Part shown: piece after piece, positions 9,116 to 21,053 of the stretch
How the letters are laid out: each line of letters opens with the position of its first letter
How positions within the stretch are numbered: position 1 is the first letter of the stretch
Assembly: GCA_023055425.1 (NCBI GenBank)
Contig: JALGPY010000007.1
Coordinates: 13,774,001-13,838,000, forward strand
DNA: 64,000 nt
Direction of reading: 5' to 3'
Source of the DNA: Linanthus parryae
Lineage: Eukaryota > Streptophyta > Magnoliopsida > Ericales > Polemoniaceae
Notes under the pieces: model-generated
Database searches by the model: none
What the model saw: only the letters and a program-made list of their open reading frames with translations
What the model was told of the DNA's origin: nothing
Made by a program: the position numbers and the translations under genes

Positions 9116-11728
9116 ATGTCTCAGGAGGATGATGTCAGCAACCGATCGCCTTCCACCGAAACTCCCTCGGGAGACGAGACCCGCCGTACTCCTACGACTC
9201 CCGGCGAAGCACCGACGTTAGAGTCTTTGGACGCCACCGTCCAAAGTCAGGCGAAAGCTCTCAAATCCCAATCTGCGCAATGAGAACAGATCTTGGCTGT
9301 TCTAGGCACCCTCGCGCCAATTCCTCCGCCAGCCACCGCTATCCCTCAAGGAGGAGGAACCCCTACTGCTCCAGGATTGGGAGTGCCAGCCACACCTCCC
9401 AACCCTCATCTGCAGACTCCACCGTCGGCTGCGCAACTGCCTTCGGTTCAAGGATCAACGGCACAAATGTTGCCTCCTGCTGCTCATGCTCCTCAGCCCT
9501 CGGCTTTGGCGTCCAACCCAACTCTGCAGTACCCTTTGCCTCCCCCAACGTTGATCTGGGGAAACGCGGGTGCTCAGTATGCTCCCAATCCTCCGGCGGC
9601 ATATGTGTCGCCACCGCCTACGGCAACCCCTCCGGCGACTACCGAGGGAAGCATTCCAGAATGCATGACGTCTTTGCAAAAGCGCGTGGACACCATCCTG
9701 GCTCATCAGTCATTCGCGGATACCATTATCCCGAAGTTAGACAATGATCCACCTATTCCACGAGAGATCTATCTCATGCCTAACCCGGCGGGGTACAAGG
9801 CTCCCAAATGGGATAAGTTCGAAGACGTCAATGGAAACGCTCATGAGCATGTCATGCGTTTCATCGATGTCATGGGTCCGTTCGGAGCTGATCCCAAACT
9901 ACTGATGCGGGAGTTCCCAAAATCTCTTGGGAACGTAGCATACAAATGGTACCGGACATTGGAGGCCGGATCCGTGAAGACTTGGGACGACATGGTCCAA
10001 AAGTTCTATACCAAGTTCTTTCAAATGGAGGAAAAGGTGACGATGATCCATCTCTCGCGGATGTACCAGAAGCGCGAGGAGGATGGGATCACCTTCATCA
10101 AGAAATTCCGGGCGAAATCCTTGGAGTGCAAAGATCCAATGCCCGAAAGCCGGCTCGTGGAGATATGCCTACAGTGCATGCGAGATGAATACAAAGGTAT
10201 GCTCATCAATTTGCAAACACCTACGTTTTCAAAACTAATCGAATGCACGAAGAACATCGAGCCCATAGTCGAGAGACAGAAAAAGAAGAACGCTCCAGAG
10301 CGACCTGCGAGCGGCACCACTTACAAGATCGGAAGGTTCAGCTACAAGCGGGGACGCGAAGCTGAGGTCAACACAGTTTCGCCCCAGAAACAAGCGAAGG
10401 TTGTGAACTTCGATGCACCGCCTCTGCCATGCTCGGTAGAGGAAGCGAGTGACCTCTGCAAGCAGTGGCGCAAGGACGGCGTCCTGCCACCGCTCGAGAA
10501 AACACCCTCCAAGGAGATGGTGAGGGACCCTAAGTGGTGCGAGTACCACGGAAAGATCATGCATCCCACCGCCGAGTGCAAGAAACTCAGGTTCGCGTTC
10601 GATTAGAAGATGAAGAACGGCGAGCTAATCGTCAGCGACAACAGGAAGGACGTGCGCAACAACCCACTTCCTGCCCATACAGAGTCAGACACGAAAGGCA
10701 AAGAGGTCGCCATGATCTCGATCGTAGACTTGGAGGAAGTCGCAGAGGATGGTCTACCCATCATTGCTGAGGTCCATCAAGACGAAGATTATAGCATGGA
10801 CACGGAGGATGAACGTGCCGACCGCATGAAAGGGTCGCACGGCTTCAACAAATTCTTCGACGAGATGAATTTCTCCGAGAAGTGCCGGACTGATATGACA
10901 AAAGCAATCTTAAGGATAGCGGAGGACTACGAGGAGGACCTCGTGGTCTCCAACGGGAAAGTCATCAGGGCGTCTCGTTCCACAGAAAAGAGCATGACCT
11001 TTTCTGCCAGCGACAAGAAGACGGATGCGAGTCATCAGAGGCCTCTGTACGTGACCGCCATCATTAACGGTGTCGAATTCAAGCGAGCATTCGTTGACGG
11101 AGGAGCAGCGGTCAATGTTGTTCCCCTCCACACACTGAAGCTAGCAGGGATCCCCGAGCACAAGGTAGTCAAACGTCCATCTCCACTGGTGGGATTCGGA
11201 AGCGACTCTAGAATGACGATCGGATGGATCCGCCTGGGCGTCCAAATTGGCAAGATCAAGTGCTCGGCGAAGTTCTATGTCATAGACGCGAACACCACAT
11301 ACCACATGATCATAGGTCGAGCCTGGATTCATCGCTTCGACGCAGTCCCTTCGACGGCTCACCAGGTTATGAAAGCTATCTGGAACGACAGAATAGTCGA
11401 GATACCGGCTTCGACTAACCCGTTCAACTTGGATGAAGCACATCTCAGCGAGGCGGTGTGGTTCACTGAGATGGCGGACGAGCAAACACCCGGGCCTTTC
11501 AACCCTACTCCTTTGCCTCTCTGGGAGGACATCAAGGACCAGTCACCTGCGGGCGTGATGGTGACAAGGGAAGATGCCAAGGAAAAGCTGCCTACACGCG
11601 AAGAGGCGCCACGTATCGCATATCATCGAAAGAATGTGTACACTTTGAAGAGGATCGCAAAGCATGACCCTGAGGGCAAGGAGATAGAGAGCTTCTACGC
11701 CAATGGGAAGAAATGCTATCGCATATGA
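9116..11728 (+). pseudogene. gag-pro: Element I gag-protease, two nonsense codons
   Basis: The start is the ATG of MSQEDD, as in element II. TGA at 9281-9283 replaces a Leu codon (TTA in element II), and TAG at 10604-10606 replaces a Gln codon (CAG in element II). The order is a Pro-rich N-terminal part, the gag core (CMTSLQKRVDTILAHQSF onward), a zinc-knuckle variant C-x2-H-x4-H-x4-C (CEYHGKIMHPTAEC, 10539-10580) typical of Tat gags, an acidic linker, and an aspartic protease with FVDGGAAVNVVP (DGG instead of the usual D-S/T-G; Tat proteases often show DGG). The frame ends CYRI-stop, and this TGA is shared with element II. Confidence 0.9.
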
Positions 11729-14700
11729 AGGTGCGCGGGGATGTCCTCACACGGGCATGGGGATGTCCCTGGGCAAATCAATCAAATCGAGCAAGTTACG
11801 CTGGCGGAAGCGCCAACACAAGGCACTCCAGACGAGAAACTCAAAGAAGCGCCTGAATGCATGGAAGACAGGCCAAGACCACAAAAGCAAGAACTAAAGG
11901 AAGTGTTCCTCAGCCCGAACGAGGAAAAGAAAAGGCCAGTCTTCCTAAGCGCGGACCTCACAAGCGAAGAGGAACAAGGACTGCTGCAGCTCCTAACTGA
12001 GTACAAGGACGTGTTCGCATGGGAATATGATGAGATGCCAGGTCTGGATACAAGCATCACCATGCACCGTTTAGACATCATCCCAGGGTCTAAACCGGTC
12101 AAGCAAAGCACCAGAAGCTTCAGGCCAGAACTCAACGTGAAGATCAAGCAGGAGATTGTCAAACTCCTAGATGCCAAGTTCATAGAGCCAAATCATCATC
12201 CCACATGGCTGGCCAACATCGTGCCGGTGGTGGAGAAGAACGGACAGCTTCGCATCTGCGTGGACTTCCGAGATCTCAATGCTTCTGCCCTAAGGACGAT
12301 TTCCCACTGCCCAACATCGATTTGCTTATCGATTCAACAGCAGGCCATCGCATGTTCAGTTTCATGGACGGTTTCAGCGGGTACAATCAAATCAAGATGG
12401 ATCCCGAAGATGCGCGGAAAACTGCATTCATCACTCCTGTGGGGGTATTCAACTACACGGTAATGCCGTTCGGTCTTAAGAACGCGGGCGCAACCTATCA
12501 GCGGGCCATGATGGCTCTGTTCCACGACATGATGCACAAAGAGGTGGAATTCTACGTGGATGACCTGGTGGTTAAATCCAAGCACGAAGCGGATCACCTT
12601 GCAGACCTACGAAAGGTGTTCAACAGATGCAGGAGCTTTCAACTGAAAATGAACCCCATGAAATGCGCGTTCGGCGTGACCTCGGGGAAGTTCTTGGGAT
12701 GCGTGGTCCATCGCCAAGGGATCGAGCCTGACCCTGCGAAAGTGTCAGCCATCACCAGCATGACGCCACCCCATAACCAAAGTACCTTGAAAACATTCTT
12801 GGGAAAACTGTCGTACCTGCGGAGATTCATCCCAGCAATTGCAGAAATCACATGCTGTTTCAGCACTCTTCTCAAGAAGGACGCCGCGTACGACTGGGCT
12901 CCGGACCACGAAGCCGCATTCGAAAAGCTGAAAGAGCTGCTCACGTCCTCAAAGATCATGATCGCGCCTCAGCTGGGATCACCGCTTCTGCTATATCTCA
13001 CATCAACAAGGAGATCTATAGGAGCACTCTTGGCTCAGGAGTATGAAAGCCAAGAGAGGCCCATCTACTATATCTCTCGCATTGTGCAGCCTGCTGAATC
13101 AAGGTACACAGACATCGAACGTCATTGCCCTGCTTTATTCTTTGTGATAGAAAAGTTGAGACACTATTTTGCATCACACAAAGTAGTGGTGGTCACCAAG
13201 AGCGACCCCATAAGATACTTGCTAACTCACACTACTCCGGGTGGGAGACTGGCGAAATGGTACATGACCATCTCTCAGTACGATATCACATGCGTGAAAC
13301 CAAGAGAGATCAAGTCGCAGGCGGTAGCGGATTTGTTGGCACAGTTTCCCGACAACAGCCACGAACCCGTGATCGAAGAAGAGCTCGAAGGCCCTGAAAT
13401 CTACGCAATCGACGTGCCCTATTGGACCCTCCACTTCGACGGTTCGTCAACCAGGAAATGCGGAGGCATTGGGATAGTCTTGACAAAACCAGATGGGGAA
13501 GTCATACAGATGTCCGCAAAGCTCAACTTCGCAGTCACAAACAACGAAGCGGAATACGAGGCTCTCATCGTGGGGCTCCGTGCGGCAAAAGCCTTGGAAG
13601 TGAGCAACTTAACAGTCATGGGAGATTCCAAGCTGATTGTTAAGCAAGCCTCGGGCGAATATGGTTTGAAGGAGATCAACCTCCTGTCTTATCGTACCCT
13701 AGTACAGAAACTGATGCAACAATTCTGCGATGTGAAGTACGAGCACAAGCCTCGAGCAGACAACAGACACGCAGACGCCTTAGCAACTCTGGGATCTAAG
13801 GTCAGCATAGACAAATGCCCCGCAAGGATTTCCATCGAGGTGCGAACATCGTCGGCATTAACAGAAGATGCGTGCGATGACGAACACATGGATGATGCAG
13901 ACTGGCGGAAAGCAATCCTGCAAGCTATTACGAAAGGCACCAGCAGCGAAAGCTGGGCACTCACAAAAGGATACTGCATCCACGACAACACCCTTTACTA
14001 TAAGGGTCCTGGAGGAATACTCATGCGGTGTGTCTCCGAGCAAGAGGGACAACAGCTGTTAGAAAATATTCACCAACACGCTTGCGGAGAAAGCGAGGTG
14101 TCAATCTACAGAAAGGCTCAGAGATATGGCATTCATTGGCCAGGCATGTCAACAGCCGCAGCCCTGATACAAGGGAAGTGCGAAAGCTGCGCGCTAATCA
14201 AAGACTCTCTACTCGTCGCCCTAACCGATGACGACACGGACTGGAGGAAGCCACTGTTTGATTTCCTCACCCAGGGCACCGTGCCCGAATCGAGAAAAGA
14301 GGCCGAAAAATTGAAAAGGAAAGCGTCTCGATACGTGGTACAGGAAAACCTGCTTTGGCGAAGAGGTCACGAGGGCAACTTGCTGCGATGTCTAGACGGC
14401 AGAGAAGCACAAGAAGTCATGGACCTTTCTCATCAGGTGGAGCATCAAGGAGGTGCGAAATTATGCAGACAGCTTCTCTCAATCGGATACTTCTGGCCCA
14501 CAATGGAAGTCGATTGCCGCACCAAAGTGCGACGCTGCCAAGAATGCCAATTCAAAGGGAATCTAGTGCACGCTCCCGCCGTGGATTTACATGCATTAGG
14601 GACGCCGTGGCCATTTCACACATGGGCTCTGGACTTCATCGGTCCCATCCGACCGACGTCGCATGGGAACCATTTCATTCTCACCGCAACCGAGCTGTTC

Positions 14701-15465
14701 ACCAAGTGGGTGGAAGCAATACCACTAAAGACGGCAAATGCGCTGGCTGTGGTCAATTTCATCCAGGAAAGCATCATATGCAGGTTCGGAATCCCAAACA
14801 CCATTCTTTCAGATAACGGTACTCCTTTTGTTAATCGCCAGGTAGCTGCGAAATTAGCGGAGTACAATATCAGGCAGATATGTTCTACCCCTTACTACCC
14901 AAAGGGAAACGGACAAGCCGAAGCGACTAACAAGACGATGTTGAGAATATTGAGCAAAATGGTCGCAGACGACCACAAGAAGTGGGCCGACTCTCTAAGC
15001 GTAGCTCTGTGGGCCTACAGAACTTCTCCAAGGACACCCACAGGGGTCTCGCCATTTCTACTGTGTTACGGGGCCGAAGCTGTGGTACCTGCGGAGGTTA
15101 GAGTCAATTCGGCAAGGCTGGCCTTCCATGCACTCTATGAAAATCAACGCGATCATGACTTAATCTTGCTGGAAGAAAAGCAAGAACAAGCCAAAAGGAC
15201 TAACAAGCGGTACCAGGAAAGAATCGCTCGCGCCTACAACAAGACAGTCCAGCGAAGGGATTTCGCAGTCGGAGACCTGGTCTTGCGCGCATCTGACCAC
15301 TGCATGCGAGAAGCAACTCACCCAAAGTTCGCAGCTAATTGGGAAGGACCCTTCGAAGTCACAGAAGTCTTCGATAGTGGCTACTGCAGCATACGAAGGT
15401 TGCACGGTACAACCTCAACTCCCAGTTCAATCAATATGCGCTGGATCAAGAAGTACTATCCCTGA
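11729..15465 (+). pseudogene. pol: Element I pol (RT, RNase H, aRNase H, integrase), frameshifted
   Basis: Pol follows the gag-protease TGA in the same frame with no gap. A one-base deletion near 12281 (AATGCTTC, against AATCGCTTC in element II) breaks the RT; the frame from there to the TGA at 15463-15465 is open. RT has YVDD (about 12553), followed by a gypsy-type RNase H, then a second archaeal-type RNase H (FDGSSTRKCGGIGIVL, about 13435), the integrase HHCC finger, the catalytic Asp, Asp, Glu (LDFIGP, SDNGTPF, GQAEATNK), and a GPF/Y-like end. A second RNase H is a hallmark of plant Tat elements. Confidence 0.92.
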
Positions 15466-15537
15466 CTTCTCTCATTTCATACGTTTTATGATAACGTGCT
15501 TAATGTCTCATGTGGCTATGATTTACGCAATCTCCTC

Positions 15538-15616
15538 TCCCATATGAGAGGATTGTAATCTCATCTCTCCCATATGAGAGCGTTATAATAAAAGAATTCT
15601 CCCAAATGAGAAGTTC
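15538..15616 (+). repeat. Three tandem small hairpins after pol stop (element I)
   Basis: The same trio as in element 0: two CTCTCCCATATGAGAG copies and the paired variant TTCTCCCAAATGAGAA, about 75-150 nt after the pol stop. Confidence 0.78.
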
Positions 15617-15689
15617 ATATTTCTAGCTGTTTATCTTGCTCTATTTAATTTGTTATTACTGTTAACAATGGTTTATTCGCTGCAATAGC

Positions 15690-16850
15690 AATTCATACAA
15701 ACTGCGATCTTAATTGATCATCTAAGCCTATCTCTAACGATAGCAGCTAATGCAAATGCGATCTTAAGTGATCATCTAAGCCTATCTCTAACGATAGCAG
15801 CTAATGCAAATGCGATCTTAAGTGATCATCTAAGCCTATCTCTAACGATAGCAGCTAATGCAAATACGATCTTAAGTGATCATCTAAGCCTATCTCTAAC
15901 GATAGCAGCTAATGCAATGCGATCTTAAGTGATCATCTAAGCCTATCTCTAACGATAGCAGCTAATGCAAATACGATCTTAAGTGATCATCTAAGCCTAT
16001 CTCTAACGATAGCAGCTAATGCAAGTACGATCTTAAGTGATCATCTAAAGCCTATCTCTCACGATAGCAGCCAACTCAAATGCGATCTTAATTGATCATG
16101 TAAAGCCTATCTCTTACGATAGCAGCCAAGCGCAAATGCGATCTTAATTGATCATGTAAAGCCTATCTCTTACGATAGCAGCCAAACGCAAATGCGATCT
16201 TAATTGATCATCTAAAGCCTATCTCTCACGATAGCAGCCAACTCAAATGCGATCTTAATTGATCATGTAAAGCCTATCTCTTACGATAGCAGCCAAGCGC
16301 AAATGCGATCTTAATTGATCATGTAAAGCCTATCTCTTACGATAGCAGCCAAACGCAAATGCGATCTTAATTGATCATCTAAAGCCTATCTCTCACGATA
16401 GCAGCCAACTCAAATGCGATCTTAATTGATCTTGTAAAGCCTATCTCTTACGATAGCAGCCAGACGCAAATGCGATCTCAATTGATCATCTAAGTCTATC
16501 TCTCAAGATAGCGGTCTATACAAGTGCGATCTCAAGCCTATCTGTTACGATAGTGACTTATACACAAAACGATTTTACCTGATCTTCTCAAGCCTATCTG
16601 TTACGATAGCAATTTATATGCAAAGTGATTTTAGTTGATCACCCAAGCCTCTGTTACGATGGCAACGCATGCGCAAGATGATCTTACTGGATCTTCTAAA
16701 AGTCTATCTGTTGCAATAGCAATTTATGCGAGAAACGATCTCAAGCAGTTCGCTAATAAAGCCTATCTTTTATGATAGCAATCCGCACCACTTAACGATC
16801 TTAATTGATCTGCTAAGGACTATCTGCTACGATAGCAATGTTGTGAAAAC
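15690..16850 (+). repeat. 54-57-bp tandem hairpin array (element I)
   Basis: About 20 units of the family array. It begins with near-identical AATGCAAATGCGATCTTAAG units and then shows a higher-order pattern: a block of three units (ACTCAAATG, AAGCGCAAATG, AAACGCAAATG variants) occurs more than once between about 16050 and 16450. The right part is diverged, but the CTATC/GATAG stem is kept. Confidence 0.9.
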
Positions 16851-18301
16851 AATCTTAAAGGATCCACAACGGCCAACTGCAAGCCCATCCGCCGAGATGG
16901 CACAGCTGCGAAGATACGATCTCGAACGATCTAGCGAAACACCCGCGAATCAATATATCGCAGGTACAAAACAATTACATAGCATTATGCAAGGCGAAAT
17001 ATGCCGAAACGCATGCGAAATTGTATTTGTTGTAAAGAGACAGCAGATAATAGAGAAAACTATTTATCATTACGAGTCAAATGACTTACAATTTATCTGT
17101 CTAGATAGCAGCTTACAAGCGAAAAGCTCGAATCTAACTAAGCAGCCAACATGGCTTACAATACATTCGAAAAGTGACTGGTAAGCCAGCAAAGACACAG
17201 TACGGAAACCCGGACTGCAAAGGATGAACCCACCGGTTTCAAAAACCGGCTACGCAACGCCCAGATCTGCGGGTGAACATCTGTAGCAGAGGGGATCTTG
17301 CTCTAAGAGAGCCACATGAAGCCATACGCTCGAGATCCCGCTATCCGACAAGACCGTTGTCAGATATGCACCCCATAACATTTGCCCAAGGAGCCACCGG
17401 TTCCGGCGATCCACAGGAAAGCAGAAGCTCCAAAGGGCAAGGGCTCCTTGTAGACGGGGATGAACGCGACGGTTCGTCATCCCGAGCTCACAAACGTGAA
17501 AGTGACGGATTCTTCTCCGGAGATGCTGGAGGAGAATTCCGCCGTTCATTACGAGACGGTAGCACGGTCACTTCGGCGCTGCACCTCGCCACGAGGCGGC
17601 CGGAAACATGACCTGCACACATAATACACGAAGAAATTTCTTCGAATACGCATGAGATATTATCTGCATATTCTTTATGATGGTTATAAAGAGCAATAAG
17701 CCTCATAAAGTGGATCTTGGAAACTATTTCTATAGCACAAAGCGCAAACTCAGGATTCAAAACTTGAAGTTGCCATGAATCAACGAAAAACAAGCGTTGA
17801 AGCCAGCAGTCGTAAGGACTCACGGCAAAGCACATGTTTGGGATGAAGAACCCAAATAGCAAAGACAGGGTTTATATAGACCCTGTACAGACTCTTCGGT
17901 TGCCTAAGATGAGTCAGCAAAATTCAAAAAGAGGGTAAGTTCAATCACTTACGCCTTGAAAAGCGGTAACAATCAATTACCCTACTAAAGGCTATGACGA
18001 TTCAGTTGCGTATCCTAATAAATGACGGATAGTCATGATTCGGATGGACTTCCCAACGGAAGCGTGCTTATCTGCCGAGAAATTAGCGCGAAAATCAAGC
18101 AGAGAATCAATTGCTGATGTCATAATTGGATATGCACAGAAATGTCCAATCAAATCCCGGAAAAGGGCAAAACGGGAAGTTCATTGTTCTTGTTAAAAAA
18201 AAAGGGGGGGGAGAAACCCTAGCAACATTACATTAATGTTCAAGATATTACATTAATGTTTTAGCTATTTTTTTCGAACTATTTTTGCAAGATTCGAAAA
18301 A
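16851..18301. other. Spacer between array and antisense gene (element I)
   Basis: Same layout as in element 0: a minus-strand 124-codon ORF at 17488-17862, a TATATAAA-type box on the minus strand near 17870-17880, a purine tract with a longer G run (about 18195-18214), and paired ACATTAATGT palindromes near 18232-18260 (the second altered). No recognised gene. Confidence 0.55.
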
Positions 18302-20388
18302 TCAAAGCAAATTCTTGATTAAGGAGTCTTGGGGCGCGAACTGCTCGCTCAGCCTCTCCACCTGTTCCACTTCTTGCTTCTGTAGCTCGCATCTATCATT
18401 CATCTCATGATACAGCTTCAGAGCTTCATCAACCTTTTGCTTCTGCTGCTCCACCTTCTGCATCTCGACTGCGAGATTCTGGTGACCGAGTTTCAAAGTT
18501 ACGGCCGCGCGAATCAGCGTGACTCTGTCCTTAAGAAACTTAAAGCCCATTCTGCCTTGGACTTTGGTCACGAGGTTTTGACACATGCCACATAGCAATT
18601 CAGCACTCTGGACCGAAATGGTCGCAGGCGTAGCCGCAGATAGCTGCTCCAAAATCCAAATGGCCTCAGTAAGGAACAGCCTCCTGTCAAAGGGCCCGAT
18701 CTCCAGAGATCTCACAAACGAGCGAGGGTACCTGAGACGCATTCGAACCACCCAGTCTACATCGGTTTGCTTCAAACCTGAGGAGACGTCAAAGATAAGT
18801 TATGATGTCAAAACTCGCAAGCGAATAATGCGACGTGCGAACAGTAAAGCTCTACTTACCAGTTCCTTCCAGAATCTCATGAAGAGAAGGAATGCGGGCT
18901 GCCGGGTTGTTCGAAGACTGCCCTCGCTCCATGACTCTCCTATCAGCTGCAAGCTCTAATCTCTCGTAGTCGGGAGGAAGAATGTAGGCCGCGCCAGCTG
19001 CGACTACATTCCCAACCTGCGAGCCCCAAAAGCTCCACGCAGGAATAGGTGCCTCGGGTTCAGTCGTCGCCGGAGGCGAAGGGACAGCCGAAGTCGCTTG
19101 GCGAGGGACGCTCTCAGATGCGAAAGCATTAACGGCACTTGTCCTCACTTCCTCAGCATTGGCATGGACATCTTCGTCCATCAGCACAGCATCAGCTCCA
19201 GCATCGTCGGAAAGCTCGATGATGTCCTCACGAGGCACACCCGCGTAGTCAGCAGCTGCGACGGGCTTCTCGGTATGGGAGCTCGGAATTGGAACATAGG
19301 GCGCATAAGGCTGACTTCTCTGTTCCAGCTCAGGTCCCTCAGCATGACCTGCGACATCGAATGCGATGATATGAGGTAACTTGTGTTATAAGTTATTTTG
19401 CTATCTTTACTAAAGCTAAGAATAAGCATCTCCACGCGAAGGTGGGATTGAGGTATCTTCGTCATACGCTAAGGACGTGGAACCATGCCCTATCAGTGTA
19501 TCCTCACTAAGCAAGTCTGTAAGGGGAGCGTGACCTGGGATGCGAATAAACCAGTCATGATTCTGCCTCAAGTTGCTAAAGCCTAGCACATGCGTATCAC
19601 TCAAATAATTACCTGAAGGTTCTCCGCATTTGTCTACTAACCAACGGCGAATGTCAGCCTTTGACACACCATGCTTTAACGCACCCACAATAACATCTCT
19701 ATAAGTTACTGCGAGATTGAAGATCTCACCTTTATCGCCGCCTGCGATTTCCTCAAAATCCGCTTGGACTTGCTCCAAGGCTGCTGCATCCTCTCCGAGA
19801 ACCTCATCTTCCTCCTCCACATGAGGAGCCACTTCTTCGGGAAGCTCGTCTTCCTCGACAATTGGACGCGCTAAGTCGTCAACATGCCGCTCTTCGAGGC
19901 TCCGCTGCTTCACACGCTCAAGCTCTTCTTCTTCCCGACGCCTTCTTCTCTCAGCAGCCTCCGCGGCTGTCTTCCGGGACTCAGCCAGAATGTCCTCGCT
20001 TATGGGATCATCTGGGAGGCCAGAATGGGCATCTCTCTTTTGCCTCTTGGCCGCGAGGCCACCAGCGGTCTCATCATCATCTGCGAATACACGAATGGCT
20101 TAAAGAAAAGAAGTGCAAAGAAGTTACGATGACGGGAAAGGAAATGCGACGGAGGTACCTCCTGATTCTTCCTCATGCATGTTGTTTCTTCTTCTTCATC
20201 ACTTGCTTGGGGCTCCTGCCTCTCTTCCTCTCCCTCTTGATCGAAGGGAACGAAAGACTCAACTGCAAGTTCTTTCCGCACTTTGCTGGGCATGCGACCT
20301 TTGCCTTTGTCCTTGATAGAAAGGGACCTCACTGGAGGAGAAGCTGGAGTGCTTCTAGGGGAAGAAATGGTAATTCCCTTTTGCCTAG
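18302..20388 (-). pseudogene. Antisense gene of element I, 3' portion (end of exon 2 to exon 5)
   Basis: Exons on the minus strand: remainder of exon 2 (20388-20159), exon 3 (20080-19613), exon 4 (19348-18860), exon 5 (18777-18302). The gene is cut at 20389 by insertion of element II, and its 5' part is at 35776-37977. A 4-nt deletion near the end of exon 2 (around 20175, compared with elements 0 and II) shifts the frame, so the gene would be broken even without the insertion. Exons 4 and 5 remain open. Confidence 0.85.
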
Positions 20389-21012
20389 TGTAGATACTGC
20401 TTTCTGACATGACAGATCTTAGCCACGTGGCAACCATCCAGCACACCATATTGTGCTCCACACACACTGGATCACCAGCCGAGCTGATCCATGTGGGGGC
20501 TGCGAGACAGAGCCCTCGCATACCACTGCACGGGACTTGTAGGGACTTAGTGGTCTGGAGGCTAGAGTAAGCCCTGTCGCGTGCGAGCCAAGCCCGCGCG
20601 CGACCTTTAGTAACTGTTTTGAGAGATCTATGGCACGAGCTCCCTAGACCCGGTCAATCCGGTCAAACCCGGTCAACCTCGTAACGGTTCCGGTACTTGC
20701 GCACCACGTGCTCTAACGGTTCCTATATACTCGGACGAACGTGCCGTTATGGTTAAGCTAATTAAGCCGCCATCAATGGGCGCATTAACCACACTACAAC
20801 GGTCACGTTCTCCAGTATATATATCGTTAACCTTTCCATACAAAGAAGGACACACTGATATACGCGGAAGCTCTGCCAAACCTCTGTCTCTCTCTCAGAC
20901 ATTGCTACTGACTTACTCTCTCCCTACACACACCCCTATTCTTCCTGTGCGATCCCTGATCCACTACGCACGGTGTACACGGAGGTCTCCCTGCCGGAAT
21001 CTCTTGTGCACA
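20389..21012 (+). mobile_element. 5' LTR of element II
   Basis: Same architecture as the element I LTR: a GCCACGTGGC G-box, repeated GGTCAA, and AACGG cores. One of these, TCTAACGGTT (20712-20721), fits the full M-phase activator consensus YCYAACGGYY. TATA candidates lie at about 20722 and 20814. The primer binding site follows at 21016-21033. Confidence 0.94.
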
Positions 21013-21053
21013 TTTTGGTGAACCCGACGTGAAACTTACCAGCAAAAGCAACC

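Noticed and set aside
12205..12290. Start of the long element I pol ORF at 12205 as a real start
   Set aside because: The first ~28 codons are the wrong frame of RT; the true frame enters at the one-base deletion near 12281.
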